In this document: positions 10,016 through 21,332 of the stretch, in pieces | Layout: each line of letters opens with the position of its first letter | Position numbering within the stretch: the first letter of the stretch is position 1 | Source of the DNA: Sycon ciliatum | Taxonomy: Eukaryota; Porifera; Calcarea; Leucosolenida; Sycettidae | Length of the DNA: 64,000 bases | Direction of reading: 5' to 3' | NCBI RefSeq assembly: GCF_964019385.1 | Contig: NC_088649.1 | Coordinates: forward strand, 15,228,647 to 15,292,646 | The notes under the pieces: generated by a model | Told to the model about the DNA's origin: nothing | The model's database searches: none | The model's input: only the letters and a program-made list of their open reading frames with translations | Position numbers and translations under genes: made by a program

Positions 10016-10584
10016 TTAATCGCTTTATACGCAAATGCGGATTTTACTCTGGAAAATACTGTACCTGACCATGTGCTGATATCACGACCGAATTTCCACA
10101 CCCAGATTTTTTGACACGAAATGCAGCTACCTACCCTATAGTTTGGAAGCTTGCACATCATTGTGAACCTGATGAAGGCAATTTGCCGAAACGTTGGAAT
10201 AATTGTTGTGAAATGAGTTGAACTATTGCAGTGTTAATGGAAGAGAGCGTGTGGGCTCTACTCTCAACTCTACTCTCAACTGTTTATGAAACTGTTTATG
10301 AAACTGCAGGAAGCCTCCCCACTTTTACTACCCTATCTATCGCCGTTAATTAATTTGACCATCGCAGAATAAGCCGCACCCCCTAATTGTTTTGGTTGAA
10401 CTAGTGATGTGTGGCTTTTATACTCTGGGAAGTCTGGTGCTTGGACAGTCTGGCTCCTATACTGATAACTTGTGTGTGGTTGAATTTCTCCCTTCATGCT
10501 TCTCATTGCATAGCATGCCGTGATGCTTTTCCTTGCCATTCCCTGATCTTGTTGCGCATGCATGAATATATCGTATCTCTACAG

Positions 10585-10674
10585 ACGACTGCAAGTGCTT
10601 GAACCAGGGTCAGTGCGACAACAATGGTAAATGCACCTGCCCGATAAGATTCTACGGAGAACATTGCCAACTCG
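10585..10674 (+). CDS. Host gene exon: six-cysteine EGF repeat
   Basis: The acceptor ends ATCTCTACAG and the donor is GTAGGT; phase 1-1, 90 bp. It reads DCKCLNQGQC..C.C..FYGEHCQLG, the duplicate of the exon at 3039-3125 (CKCLN, HCQLG). It has one codon more at its 5' end than the other EGF exons. Confidence 0.87.
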
Positions 10675-10996
10675 GTAGGTAGCAAGACATTCTTTTTGTC
10701 AATGCAAACAGTTATTTTCGCTGATTGCATATGAGGCTGAGGTTGTGATTGTTTCTTCAGACCCTGATCAAGATCCAGATCCACTACTACTATATCATTC
10801 CGTTTGAATGTGGTGGATCTCCCCCCAGTGCACCTGGGGTGTTGTGTAAACTGGATGTTTAGAAAAAACTGCTTTGACGTGTCGCACCCAATGATGATCA
10901 TGAATCATGTACTAACCATGCTGTGCTGTTCTGCTGCTATTTGTTGTGCACTGACACAATATGTACGTCATGCACTGCACATAATAACTGCTGCAG

Positions 10997-11086
10997 AGTG
11001 CAAAACATGTCTGAATCAGGGTCGTTGTAATGAAGACGGCACCTGCACCTGCGCTGAAGGATGGATTGGTGACCGGTGCCAGACCC
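10997..11086 (+). CDS. Host gene exon: six-cysteine EGF repeat
   Basis: The acceptor ends ACTGCTGCAG and the donor is GTAAGT; phase 1-1, 90 bp. It shows C-x2-C-x5-C..C-x-C with GWIGDRC, a standard EGF C-terminal half. It is the last EGF before the disintegrin exon. Confidence 0.88.
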
Positions 11087-12068
11087 GTAAGTGTCTACGT
11101 AATGAAGTGAATACGCTGCATTCCTTTGCTGTGCGTACTGCATGTTGCAGTTACATTTCTTTCGCGTTGTAAATCTATGTGCGGTGAAACACGGTGTGCG
11201 GTGAAAAACTACCAGAACCAAAACCCCTACCGCACTATACTACTCGTGTGTTCAGATTATAGTCCACATTTTAAACACTCCTAATTTGCACCCTCCCCCC
11301 CCCCCCCCCCAAAAAGGTCTGTGCTGCTCACACTCCGGTGGTTAAATAAACCGCGACGTACAGGGTGGATGGGTATAACCTGGGTACGGCTAATAATCAG
11401 GTACGGCGATTGTAGTAGTTGATTGCCTGTCGTTGGTTGGAGTAGTTAGGCCAACTTGCATGCATGAATGCCGGTCATCGGCCCCAGCAACTTCTGGTCT
11501 CCTGGCTTGTTGCAAAATGCCCATTTTGTGTCACCGGGAAACATAAGCAGGATAACAGATAACAGCGGATTTTGAGAAGTGGAGTGTCCCTGCCTCATTA
11601 ATATCATCAAGAGTCCATAATCCCCCAGAGTGCTCAACTGGGATTGGGTTGTGGGCCGGCGTAATCCGTGATGTACGTCATTTTTTGGGTCGGACTTGCG
11701 TCATTGCATCGACGCGGTCAACTACGGTCCACACTTCCCCTACTCATGATGTCACACTATGATGTCACACTATGACGTGCAACACGGATTTTGCCGTCCC
11801 AGATCTGATCAGTGAAGTTGCGCGTTCTAGAGGATTATGGATCCTTGATATAATGGTTTGACCTTGCTTGCAGCCGCCGTGAATGGTTTGTCGATGATGT
11901 GAAAGTCCCTAAATAGTACCTCCCATCATTTTTTTCTCGATGTCTGCTGCGGGCATAATTGGCATGCTGCACACATTTTTCTTTGGGATTTTCGAGACTG
12001 ATTTCTTACTGTCATACCAATGTCAGGCATACTGACCAATGTTGTTGTTGTGTGTTGGTTTAATGCAG
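11087..12068 (+). other. Intron with one diverged CAAGAG MITE
   Basis: It contains a 17-base C run at about 11293-11310 and the MITE at 11608-11847. No coding sequence was recognised in the rest. Confidence 0.5.
11608..11847. mobile_element. Diverged CAAGAG-family MITE
   Basis: The ends CAAGAGTCCATAATCCCCC and, inverted, GGATTATGGATCCTTG are related to the CAAGAG family. The flanks ATATCAT and ATATAAT are again a 7-bp duplication with one mismatch. The interior is unrelated to the other copies. Confidence 0.65.
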
Positions 12069-12767
12069 GGTGTGCGGACACGGACCCATGTTGCGTGAAC
12101 AAGCGCATCGTGACACGCCGGGATCACGTCTGCCGCGCCGCCACCAGCGACTGTGACGTGGCGGAGTACTGCGACGGCGAGACTGCCACATGTCCAGAGG
12201 ACCTGACCGCGCGCAATGGCTGGCCATGCTCCAATAGTCAAGCATACTGCTGGAGTGGAGTTTGTCAATCACGAACTGGCCAGTGTCAGAGTGTCTGGAA
12301 CGATATGGATCAAGGGTCAGCTCCTGAGGATTGCTTCACAATCATGAACATGGATGGTGACCGTATTGGTAACTGTGGTTTCAAATCATCCAATTCCACC
12401 CCAGGAACCTATGCAGCCTGTGCGGCTGGAGATTCCCTATGTGGTAGTTTGTTCTGCCTTCCAGTTGCTCGAAAGATTCAACCCAGTAGTGACGTTCTGG
12501 CCGAAACCATTCGCGTACCCGATGTTGGCAAGTGCAATGGTTTGTACGCGTCCCCGCCAAGAAGCCACGATGACCCATCGCTCGTGAAGGACGGAACACG
12601 CTGTGATGCCAGCGGCGCTAACAAGGACCTCGTGTGCCACAAGCAACGCTGCGTGGACAAGTCTCGAGTCACCAGCCAGTGTTCGGTCGATGCTGACAGC
12701 GGCAAAGAGTGTGGTGAAGTCGGTGTCTGTACAAATGCAACGACCTGCCTTTACCCACCCACACCTG
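12069..12767 (+). CDS. Host gene exon: disintegrin (C-terminal part) plus ADAM cysteine-rich domain
   Basis: The acceptor ends TTTAATGCAG and the donor is GTAAGT; phase 1-1, 699 bp, 233 residues. It starts with the second half of a disintegrin domain: PCC, then the loop region CRAATSDCDVAEYC followed by CPEDLTARNGWPC. It runs into the ADAM cysteine-rich domain (YCWSGVC, QCQSVW, APEDCF, GNCG, CGSLFC, DGTRC). In ADAMs these domains mediate adhesion and substrate recognition beside a metalloprotease. Here no protease or propeptide precedes; EGF and lectin-like modules do, so this is not a standard ADAM. There is no RGD in the loop. The domain identity is clear. Confidence 0.92.
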
Positions 12768-14476
12768 GTAAGTTTTTTTGTTTTTGTTTTTCACTGAATA
12801 CCATAGAACCATCAGATGCTGCACAGCGGGGCGGTGGCATATTGGATGGAAAAGTAACTCCTCCGACCAAAGGTCTCGGAATCATCGTTACTAAGTTACC
12901 GTCACAGTGCGTTTTCAATTCATTTTTAGTTTCTGTACGTCCAGTTGGCATATGGATGCGATGTGCTACAGATCTTGGCTCTCCAACTATTGCTGCTAAA
13001 TGCCATCTACAAGCAACAAAATAGCCGTCCCGCCTTTTTGAGAGCTGCCTTACTGCGTGTGAGCAAAACTCTGTATCCTCCAACCAAAATTTTCATCGGC
13101 TCACGCACTCAACGTAGAATGGTCATTCAAAGTCCTCAGATTCCTGAGGCTCAAGCTATTCTGACCTCTACTTTGCATGAGCCATGCAACCATGACCTAC
13201 AGGGAACGTCCCCTTTCTTGGGCATGCTGTTCACAGACGTGCTCGCCTCGCATGCAATTTGTAAAAAAAATGGTCGTATCTGCGATTCGCTCTTTGGCGC
13301 TATTACCGTCCTCGATATCGGAACAGTCCCGGCCAAAAGCCATATGGTTGGTAGGTATCCTGACCACTCAGCTATGGATACGGTCACGTGTGCATATATG
13401 GATACGGTTAAGTGTGCATACACGGAATTCGCGAAACAACTTCGTAGCACATCCTGTGGTGCTGCGCTGTAGGACTGTTTGCCAGGATGGTTCATGTGCA
13501 GTGCGAGCACAGAAAAACCGGAAGTTGTGTGCGGATTGGATCGCGTTTTCCAGTTTGAATTTTCTTCACATCGCGGATGTTCGAGCTGGGGAGGTAGAAG
13601 AACAGAGGTTCGGATATTCAGGGGTTTTCAGTTTGACTATTCAGGGGTTTTCAGCCCTAACGCAAACCCAGATTTTGCAATTTCACGAGAGCTTTAAAAA
13701 CTCAATACAGCTCCTGAAAAGAGTTTTTTGAGTAATAATGATAAGGTGGCGAAGACATAACTTAATACCCGGAGAAATGGTGGTAGCTACTAGATACTAG
13801 CAAGAGTAGATAAACAAGAGTGTGCAACTCCGGATCTATCCTGCACAATCTGCAGATACCCCGCCGGAATTTTTTGCTGACGTCACCTTTTTTCAGAGAC
13901 ATGCGCATTTTGCCGCAGAGCAATGTGAGAGCACGTGCTGGGCACCGACCTTGTAGTGGAAGTCCGGCCATGAGCACGAGGGAAAACTTTCCGAAAGACT
14001 CGCAGCGCGTGCGTCGTCGAAAAGATTACGTCAACAAAATATTCCGCCGTGGGCCTACCCATCCGCGAGTTGCACTCTCTTGTTTATCTACTCTTGTTAC
14101 TAGATACACGATGCACACAGACATCAACGAGTATATAGAGGTGTGTTTAAGGTGGCAAGCGGGCCAAGCTCGGCCGGGGACAACCTTCTGGCTGACTGCA
14201 TGATAGGCAGGAGCACCGGTGACCTCAGAGGTGAGGAAATTCCTCTTTTTCGGGCCATCTGTACCGTAACTTGTAAGTGTTCTCCTCTCAAATATTACCC
14301 TGAGCACTATGAGTTCAGGAGAGCAATATGGAACAAAATAAGTGAAGATCTAAAGTCAAAATGTTGGTGGGTTTCCATAGTAATTTTTGAAATCAGATTT
14401 TGCGAAGCGGGGATGGTATGCTGTTGTCTGCTTTGCTGAGATGCTTGTGTGTGTCCTCTCTGTTTCTCCGCAACAG
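12768..14476 (+). other. Intron without recognisable genes except one MITE
   Basis: Apart from the MITE at 13801-14096 no feature is recognised. Open frames around 12945-13731 lack splice consensus, domain similarity or consistent phase with the host gene. Confidence 0.45.
13801..14096. mobile_element. CAAGAG-family MITE, TAGATAAAC variant
   Basis: Ends CAAGAGTAGATAAACAAGAG and the complement GTTTATCTACTCTTG. The flanks ATACTAG and TTACTAG form a 7-bp duplication with one mismatch. Subterminal GTGTGCAACTC is shared with the main CAAGAG family. Confidence 0.7.
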
Positions 14477-14590
14477 AGATCAACGAGTCGAGTACAGGAT
14501 CCGCTAACACTACCCAGGCTGCTACACCCACGACCAGTGGAATAACCAAACCAACGAGCGACCCAGCCACAACCACTCCAACCGAAGTCG
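14477..14590 (+). CDS. Host gene exon: Thr/Ser/Pro-rich linker
   Basis: The acceptor ends CTCCGCAACAG and the donor is GTGATG (a weaker but GT donor); phase 1-1, 114 bp. The 38 residues are mostly Thr, Ser, Ala and Pro with one NESS and one NTT sequon, a composition typical of O-glycosylated stalks between extracellular domains. It is assigned by splice sites, phase and composition, without homology. Confidence 0.6.
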
Positions 14591-15348
14591 GTGATGAACA
14601 GTGGAGTGGTTTATAATTGTAACTAGATACTCATAAACCAGAGGGAATACTACCGACAGGACTAACCTGGTGCCCTTCCACTTACCCACCCATCTTCCAT
14701 GGCATCCACAATTCGGTCCAGGAAACTCGACAGAGCGTTTCCAGGACGTGAGGAGCCTGGCTAACCAAGTGTGTTTCCAGTCCTGATAATTTCCTCCCAT
14801 TGTAAATTTCAAATCTGCAATTTCAGATCAGTGAAAATCTGAGGCAGACTGATATCCCATAACCCGCTACGGCTGAGTAATTATGTCGTATTTTAATTAG
14901 TAATTATGCATCTATTATTTGCAAGATGATGAGGGCAATAATAGATTGATCCCGACATAGCATACCTTAACTGGTTTAGCTTTGTTGTTGTGTATTGTAC
15001 TAGCACATAGTATATACATAAGTCGTCTACATTACTTCTCTATAAACAGATGTTTTCAGTTGTTACGTTTAATGTGTTCCCCAAGTTCTTTGACTGAGAA
15101 TCTGGCAGTTTGCGTTCAAGTCGTTTGGCTTCAGATTTTTCTTCTTTCATTTCTAACTCTTGTTTCAAGTTGAGGAAAAAGTTCTAAATCCTTGGACTTA
15201 AGCTGTGTTCACAACTGGTGTGTGTGCGCGTGAAACCACGCGTTTGCGCGTATTTTTGCTGGCTTTTGGAGCGCCATGCGTACGGAAACGCGCCCAAATG
15301 GAAATTCCAGCATGTTGGAATTTGCAGCGCGTATCAGGTGCGTACCAG

Positions 15349-15631
15349 CAAGAGTACATAACCCCCCAGAGTGTGCAACGCCTGATCCAGCTCTGTGTAG
15401 GGTCTTGGTCGAGCGGAATCGGATCTTTGCGTCATAATACCGTACACATCTGAGGGGAACCCGGGGAGTCGCGGGTACTCTTGGATCAAAAACAATGGTG
15501 CCCTGCCTCGAGACCGGCCTTGCGCTGGTGTGAAGTGTACGCATGACATCAGAAGATCCGATTCCGCTCGACCAAGACCCTACACAGAGCTGGATCAGGC
15601 GTTGCACACTCTGGGGGGTTATGTACTCTTG
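15349..15631. mobile_element. CAAGAG MITE, copy 4
   Basis: Long inverted repeats run from CAAGAGTACATAACCCCCC through CGGAATCGGATCTT. It is flanked by an exact 7-bp duplication GTACCAG (15342-15348 and 15632-15638). This is one of the best-preserved members. Confidence 0.85.
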
Positions 15632-15740
15632 GTACCAGCCTGCATGCCATTCACTTTGATTGGCGGGGTCAACAAATTAGTACTCGAAGGTGTCGCACCC
15701 GCTAAATACGACACAGATTGCTGTTTTTAACAAGGCTTAG

Positions 15741-16014
15741 CAAAAGTACATAGCCCCCCAGAGTGTTCAACGCCTAATCCAGCTCTGCATAGGGTCTTGG
15801 TCGAGCGTAATCGGATCTTTGTGTCATAAGACCGTACACATCTGAGGGGGGCCCAGGGAGCCTTCGGGGCTCGCGGATAAAAAACAACCCTACCCTGCTA
15901 CGAGACCGGCCTTGCTGTTTGAGCCGGTGTGGAGCGTACTCTACGCATGACATCAGAAGATCAGGCTTTGCACACTCTGCGGTACTACTTACTCTGGGGG
16001 TTATGTTTTTTTTG
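15741..16014. mobile_element. CAAGAG MITE, copy 5 (degenerate)
   Basis: It starts CAAAAGTACATAGCCCCCC, keeps the subterminal AGGGTCTTGGTCGAGC block, and fades into a T-rich tract at the right end where the CTCTTG terminus is lost. Confidence 0.6.
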
Positions 16015-16118
16015 TTTTTTTTTTTGATCAGGGGATGGCCCACGCCTGGTAAAAAAACAAAAACAAAAAAAAACAATGAGAAGTTGCGTACAAATCGTGT
16101 ACAGACTAAACAGACTAT

Positions 16119-16553
16119 GGCTGTGTTTACATGAAGCGTTTCAACCCGGGTTGAGTTCGACCCGGGTCAGATTTCAACCCGCCATGTGCACAAAGTGAAT
16201 GGCGCGTTTACATGACGCATTGCGCTTGACCCGGGTTGAAATTTCGCCCCGGGTTGATTTCAACCCTCCCCCCAAGGGGAGGGTTGAAATCAACCCGGGT
16301 CAAGAAAATCGTACAAACGTACTTCTGTGCGTATCTCGCGCGCGCCAGGTTTGAACAGCACTGCAGATGCAAATTTCGCGCGAACGGATTCACGTGACCA
16401 TACAGGACTGTAGAAGTGGACTTTTGGCGGCATATCAGTATTTGACCCGGGTCAACTGTCTTCATGTAAACGTTCACCTCTTTTGTTTGTCGTACAGACT
16501 TTCAACCCGGGCTGAACTCGACCCGGGTTGAAATTTCTCATGTAAACACAGCC
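16119..16553. mobile_element. MITE with CCCGGGTTGA-rich inverted ends
   Basis: The termini GGCTGTGTTTACATGA and complement are flanked by TAT on each side (possible 3-bp duplication). The subterminal motif TTTCAACCCGGGTTGA/CGACCCGGGT recurs at least six times in both orientations. A 3-bp target is seen in PIF/Harbinger and Zator elements; the superfamily is unresolved. Confidence 0.6.
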
Positions 16554-16633
16554 TATGGATTCGAGCATAACAGAGTGGAAAACCGGAATCCGAGAAAACG
16601 ATAACATGGGGGTTATGTACTCTTGCTTATACG

Positions 16634-16915
16634 CAAGAGTACATAACCCCCCAGAGTGTGCAACGCCTGATCCAGCTCTGCATAGGGTCTTGGTCGAGCG
16701 GAATCGGATCTTTGCGTCATAATACCGTACACATCTGAGGGGAATCCGGGGAGTCGCGGGTGCTCTTGGATCAAAAACAATGGTACCCTGCCTCGAGACC
16801 GGCCTTGCGCTGGTGTGGAGTATACGCATGACATCAGAAGATCCGATTCCGCTCGACCAAGACCCTATGCAGAGCTGGATCGGCGTTGCACACTCTGGGG
16901 GGTTATGTACTCTTG
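16634..16915. mobile_element. CAAGAG MITE, copy 6, beside an orphan terminus
   Basis: A complete copy. The flank CTTATACG on the left and CTTATAGG on the right resemble a duplication. Immediately to the left, 16607-16625, lies an isolated GGGGGTTATGTACTCTTG terminus of the same family, so two elements inserted at or near the same site. Confidence 0.75.
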
Positions 16916-16983
16916 CTTATAGGTTAGTGCATGGCAGGGAGGGCCTTATTATTTGGTTAGTGCATGGCAGGGGCTAGGGAGGG

Positions 16984-17421
16984 CCTTATGGCTTGTTAGT
17001 GCCCGACAGGTTAGCCTGAGGGCCGTAGGCCCGAGGGCTAACCTGAAGGGCACAAACAAGCCATAAGACCCTCCCTGCCATGCACTAACTATTTTAGAAC
17101 GAGGTTACATGCATTATCTCACTTCCATTATGCTTGTGTACCACTATATTGGGTAGTTTTGTGGTTTGTGTGCAGAGCGACTTGGTGTGGTATGAAAGAA
17201 TATTTTCTTCTGGTAAGTTAAAGTGGTGCTGAGTTACCAAAGTAGAATGGAAGCAAATGAAATGCTGGGCTCTTATTGCGAGCTTCATTCTTTTTCATAA
17301 TGTATGTAGCTTGTGGAGCTAATTAGGGGCTTTGAGAGCCCCTTGTCGATAACTCTAATGACTTTGATCCTCGCTTTTTATAGGTTTCCGCAAGCTGTTG
17401 ACAAAGAAAATTCGTACAGAT
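16984..17421 (+). repeat. Left arm (about 400 bp) of a large inverted repeat, with a terminal hairpin
   Basis: It matches 24917-25338 in reverse complement with roughly 85-90% identity by eye, from GCCCGACAGGTTAGCC to CTGTTGACAAAG. The outer part is itself a palindrome (CTTATGGCTTGTTAGTGCCC...GGGCACAAACAAGCCATAAG). Together the arms bracket the minus-strand RT gene. Confidence 0.7.
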
Positions 17422-17992
17422 GAAAGAATACGGGAGGCAAAAACCGTACACACTTCTGAATTGCGTAGCTTTTAGTAGTACACAGTACACGTTATGCAGA
17501 GTTCATTATCTGCACCGTATTATGCATACAGGGAGTTGTACGCACCAGTTTAGAGTAGCTTCAGCGGGCTTTAAACTATTCCAAGGCCCTCGACGCGTCA
17601 TCAAGAGTAGTAAAATAACGATTGAGCGGGCTTTAAACTCTGATAAGGCCCTTGGCGGGAATGTCGCTGATTGGTCGTTTCCTGGACAACGAGACAGACC
17701 TCGTTCTAAGGCTTGTTAGTGCCCGACAGGTTAGCCTGAGGGCCGTAGGCCCGAGGGCTACCCTGAAGGGCACAAACAAGCCATAAGACCCTCCCTGTCG
17801 AGGGCCTTGGATTAGTTTAAAGCCCGCTGAATATACTCTAAACTGGTGCGTACAATTCCCTGTATGAATTATAGTACTGTGCAGAAAATGAACTCTGCAT
17901 AAAATGTACGGTGTACTACTAAAAGCTACGCATTTCAGAAGTGTGTACGGTTTTTGCCTCCCGTATTCTTTCATCTAAACGAATTTTTTTGT
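17403..17992. repeat. Palindromic element with about 190-bp arms
   Basis: Arms 17406-17595 and 17797-17990 are inverted copies (AGATGAAAGAATACGGGAGG, GCGGGCTTTAAACT). The centre holds another partial copy of the GCCCGACAGG hairpin at about 17713-17795. It is nested at the inner edge of the left arm at 16984-17421. Confidence 0.65.
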
Positions 17993-18125
17993 CACACGGA
18001 AAACTGAGCCTCTTGTACGGGCAAAATAACACATTTTGTGAAGAATCAACACATATATAAAAACGAATCATCATAATAGTATTTACAGAGTCTGTCACTC
18101 AGTAGGATCACTGCACTGTGCAGGT

Positions 18126-21100
18126 TCACTGGATGCGTGCCTCCGCCGCCACTAGCACAGCAGGGGACTCAGGCATGGCAGGAGCAAACATGCTCCTTGA
18201 GCCACGCAGGCACATAGCACCACAACGCACCAGGGCAAACCCAAGGCGGCAGCGCAGCAAGGAGATAACCTGCCCGTATGGCTCCTTACTCTTCTCAGCC
18301 AGGAGAGAGGCGATCCGCGTGAAAAGAGCATTGGCATGCTTGCCATAGCCACCAGAGGCAGAGAGCACAACGGGCACGAAGGAGGCATGCTCAACTTCAC
18401 GTACTCGCTCCTCGTACTTCCGGCGCTTTTCCTGTTCATGGCGTCTGTAGCTAGCAGCGAGGGAGGTGGCACGATTCGAAGACGCAAAAGGTTGAACACC
18501 CGTACATCAATAAAGATGCGCTCGAATCGGCCACCCCACACACCACTAGCCGCAGCGTCCAGCCGAGCTTGCTCCTCCGTGACAGCTGTGCGATGGCGGA
18601 AGGCCTCTCCGGTGACGGGCTGGAGGTGGGGTTCCACTGTCACGTTGTGAGCGGCCTGCCTCAGAGCTCTGGCGGTGATGTCCCTCACCTCGTTGTGTCG
18701 CAGCGTCGGGAAGCCACCAAACGGGCACGACAGGGCGTGACTCACATTCAGCGGCTTACTGCACACGCAGAGGCTTGGGAGCCGAGGAGGTGTCCAGCCG
18801 TACCGGAGGCACAGGCCATCCCGGAAATCTCCCTTGCTGAGTGTGAAACCATGGCGGCTGAGGGGGCGGCAGGTCAGCCAGCTGGATGCACCCTTTTCTG
18901 AGGCCAGGTCGAGAACAGGGGCCAGCTCCCGGTGATCCGAGCGAAGAGCGTCAGCCATAGACTTGAACGCGCTCCGCTTCTCGGCCCGAACCGTCGCCTT
19001 GACCGTCCGGAGCTGAGTCAGAGAGTCGCCAAGAGACGACTCCTGCTCCAGCAGGCGAGACACGAGGCTAGCCGTGATCCTTCGGGATGAGGTGTACTGT
19101 TCAGCCACTGAACAAGGGTCTGCCATACCCAGTCCCCCAAGCCGGCAAGGCAGAGAGAGTAGGGAGCGAACAGTTGTCCCAGGTGGAGCCTGACCCGTGA
19201 TGGCCGGGATGAGCCGACCGCTGATTGCGTGTTCCAGCGGTTCAAGCAAGGATGGCGGGATGGAGGAGGTCCGGCAGAGGAAGGACCACTTGTTTTGCAG
19301 GCCCTGTGTGAAGGCGGAGTAGGCGGCCTGTGGCTGCGATGCAGCGATGGTCGTGAGCTGCGCAACTTCCTCACACCAGGTGGCGACCTTGGACTGGACA
19401 AATTGTTCTATAAACTCATCCGTGCCCGAAGGTGCACCAAGGTGGCGGCAACCATCACACGTGACCTGCACACCGGTCCCCTCGAACATCTCGATAGCAG
19501 CTGCGTACCTGGAGGGCTTGACCAGGAGGAGTGACTTCTGGGCATTGCAGTGGTAGCCATACCCAGGACCTTGGCTGACGAGATTGTCCCACCATTGGCG
19601 AACAGGCGTTAGCTTGCCACCGGCTGCAGCATCGTCCGCATACCAGCCCTGTTTCGCACCAGGCACTGCAACTTTCTTGATGAGCGGGAGGACTCCAAGT
19701 GCATATACGGACATGGCCAGAGGGTCACCCTGAGTGGTACCCTCGCACGATAGCAAGCACTCTCCATCAACGAATAGGCGGGATGGTTGGCGGTAGGTGT
19801 TGATTACAGCTTGCGCTATAGAGGGACAGAGGTGACGGATGTTCCGTAGGCAGGCTTCACGGTTAAGCCGGTTGAAGGCGTTCGAAGCGTCGGCGAGCAA
19901 TATGGCATCCGCATCCTCCTCACGGTAGACATCTTGCATCGCATGGATGGCAGCTTCAATGCCGCACTCCTGACCGGCACACAGTTGAAGGGTGCCCGCT
20001 GCATCTTGGATATCTCTCCCGGTGACAGTGAGGATGGCTTTGCCGACAATGCGCCTGGCCACTTCGCCGATACCAATGGGTCGAACACCCGGCGATTTGT
20101 CAAGGGCTATTAATCTGCATGCGACGAGCGCCTCCAGTGTCGCTGGGTTGACGCATGTGGTAGCAATGCGACGAGCGCATGTTGCAAGCGAGTCACACAG
20201 CTCATCCGACGCTTCGGAGAACGCGGTGCACATGCGCCGCCATCCATCAGCGTCCATGCCCGATGGCCCAGCCGCGCCGTGGGTGTGCAGGGCGGCCCGG
20301 CAGATGACGTCACGGGTCAGGCTTGAGAACATCACTCTGTGGAGCTGAATAGGTGGCTCACCCGTGAGCAGAGACTCTGCATCAGCCGGCTCCCCTGCCG
20401 GATGTTTGCTGATAAGAAGGTCACGGGTGGTATCAGTGCCGACAGTGGTGTCCAGGCTGAGAACTCCTTTGCAGCCACCACTTGATAGCTGACGGAGGGC
20501 GGATGGTAGTTTGCCGGAGGACACATTAGCGGCGAACGCCCTTGCCAGGTCAGGGGGGGGGGGGGGGTCGATCGGGCGGCTGGCTGGTGCCTGTCCTGGA
20601 CCTGCTTCTGGATGGTGGTTGACTCGCGGAGCAGTTCCGGCAGGCTTGCTGTTCGCCAAAGTTCTAGACGTCTCCTTAGGTGTTCCTGTGGAGACGGCTT
20701 GGTATGGTTGCCCTGCGGATTCTGTAACATCAGCTGTGGGAAGACCATCGCCGCCTTGAGTGCGACATCTTCTGAGGCCGAGGCACTGCCAAAGCTGTGG
20801 AAGAAGGCACTCAGCTGGGAGATGAACGAGCGACCGACGGTGCCCTGGGGAACTGGGAACAGGTTGGGGCGGAAGTGGACGACAACCGCATACGCCTCAA
20901 CGATGGCTGTCACGGAGTCTTCCCCGGTCAGTTCTCCAAGTCGGAATGCGGTGCGGTCCAGTGATGGGAAGACTGGTAGGTCGGGGACCTCTGCACCGTC
21001 TGCAGATCCAGCTGGGCCCCCAGTGGCTGTTGCGTCTGTGTCGAAGTTGGGAGTGCTAGAGGGTTGGCTTTCACCGGCATCCAGTGTGGCCAATAGGTGC

Positions 21101-21332
21101 GTTGCCTGGCTGTCGGTGATGGTGTCAGGGTCAGCGATTTGGACCGGTGTATTACTAGCCGAGTGCAACTCCTGATCTGTAACGTCCGGATTCGGCGCCG
21201 CCGCACTGCTTGCTGCCCTGCGCTCCGCCACAGCAATCCCGCTGGCATTCATCATGGCACCATCGGCACACTCCACGTCCGCTGGCTCACGCACTTGGCT
21301 GGCAGGTTCGACATCGACATCAGCACTGTCAT
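18126..21332 (-). pseudogene. YADD reverse transcriptase with C-terminal CCHC and restriction-like nuclease, frameshifted
   Basis: A minus-strand polyprotein of about 1,050 residues in three frame segments. The N-terminal part (about 21294-20570) has an LFPVPQGTVGRSF block typical of this RT family in sponges and cnidarians. The RT core has DASNAFNRLNR, TTQGDPLAMSVY and WYADD at 19642-19631. Near 18779 a CVC..H..C finger is followed by RHNEVRD, then ARLD and DVRVFN (18508-18491), the order seen in R2-like restriction-like endonucleases. The frame changes at a 15-G run (20553-20567) and again at about 18490 (one base missing). The true stop would be 18126. It is now probably inactive, or the G run is a sequencing error. 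Confidence 0.8.
20553..20567. repeat. 15-base G homopolymer at an RT reading-frame break
   Basis: The N-terminal and main RT frames overlap exactly here, in a Pro-rich stretch encoded by poly-C on the minus strand. Length variation or assembly error at this run alone would join the two frames. Confidence 0.9.

Noticed and set aside
12020-13024. Single 334-codon ORF through the disintegrin exon
   Set aside because: Splice sites at 12068 and 12768 and the consistent phase 1 rhythm show only 12069-12767 is exon; the rest is intron that happens to be open.
14134-14229. Candidate exon ending at a GTGAGG donor
   Set aside because: In the phase required by the neighbouring exons it contains an in-frame stop.
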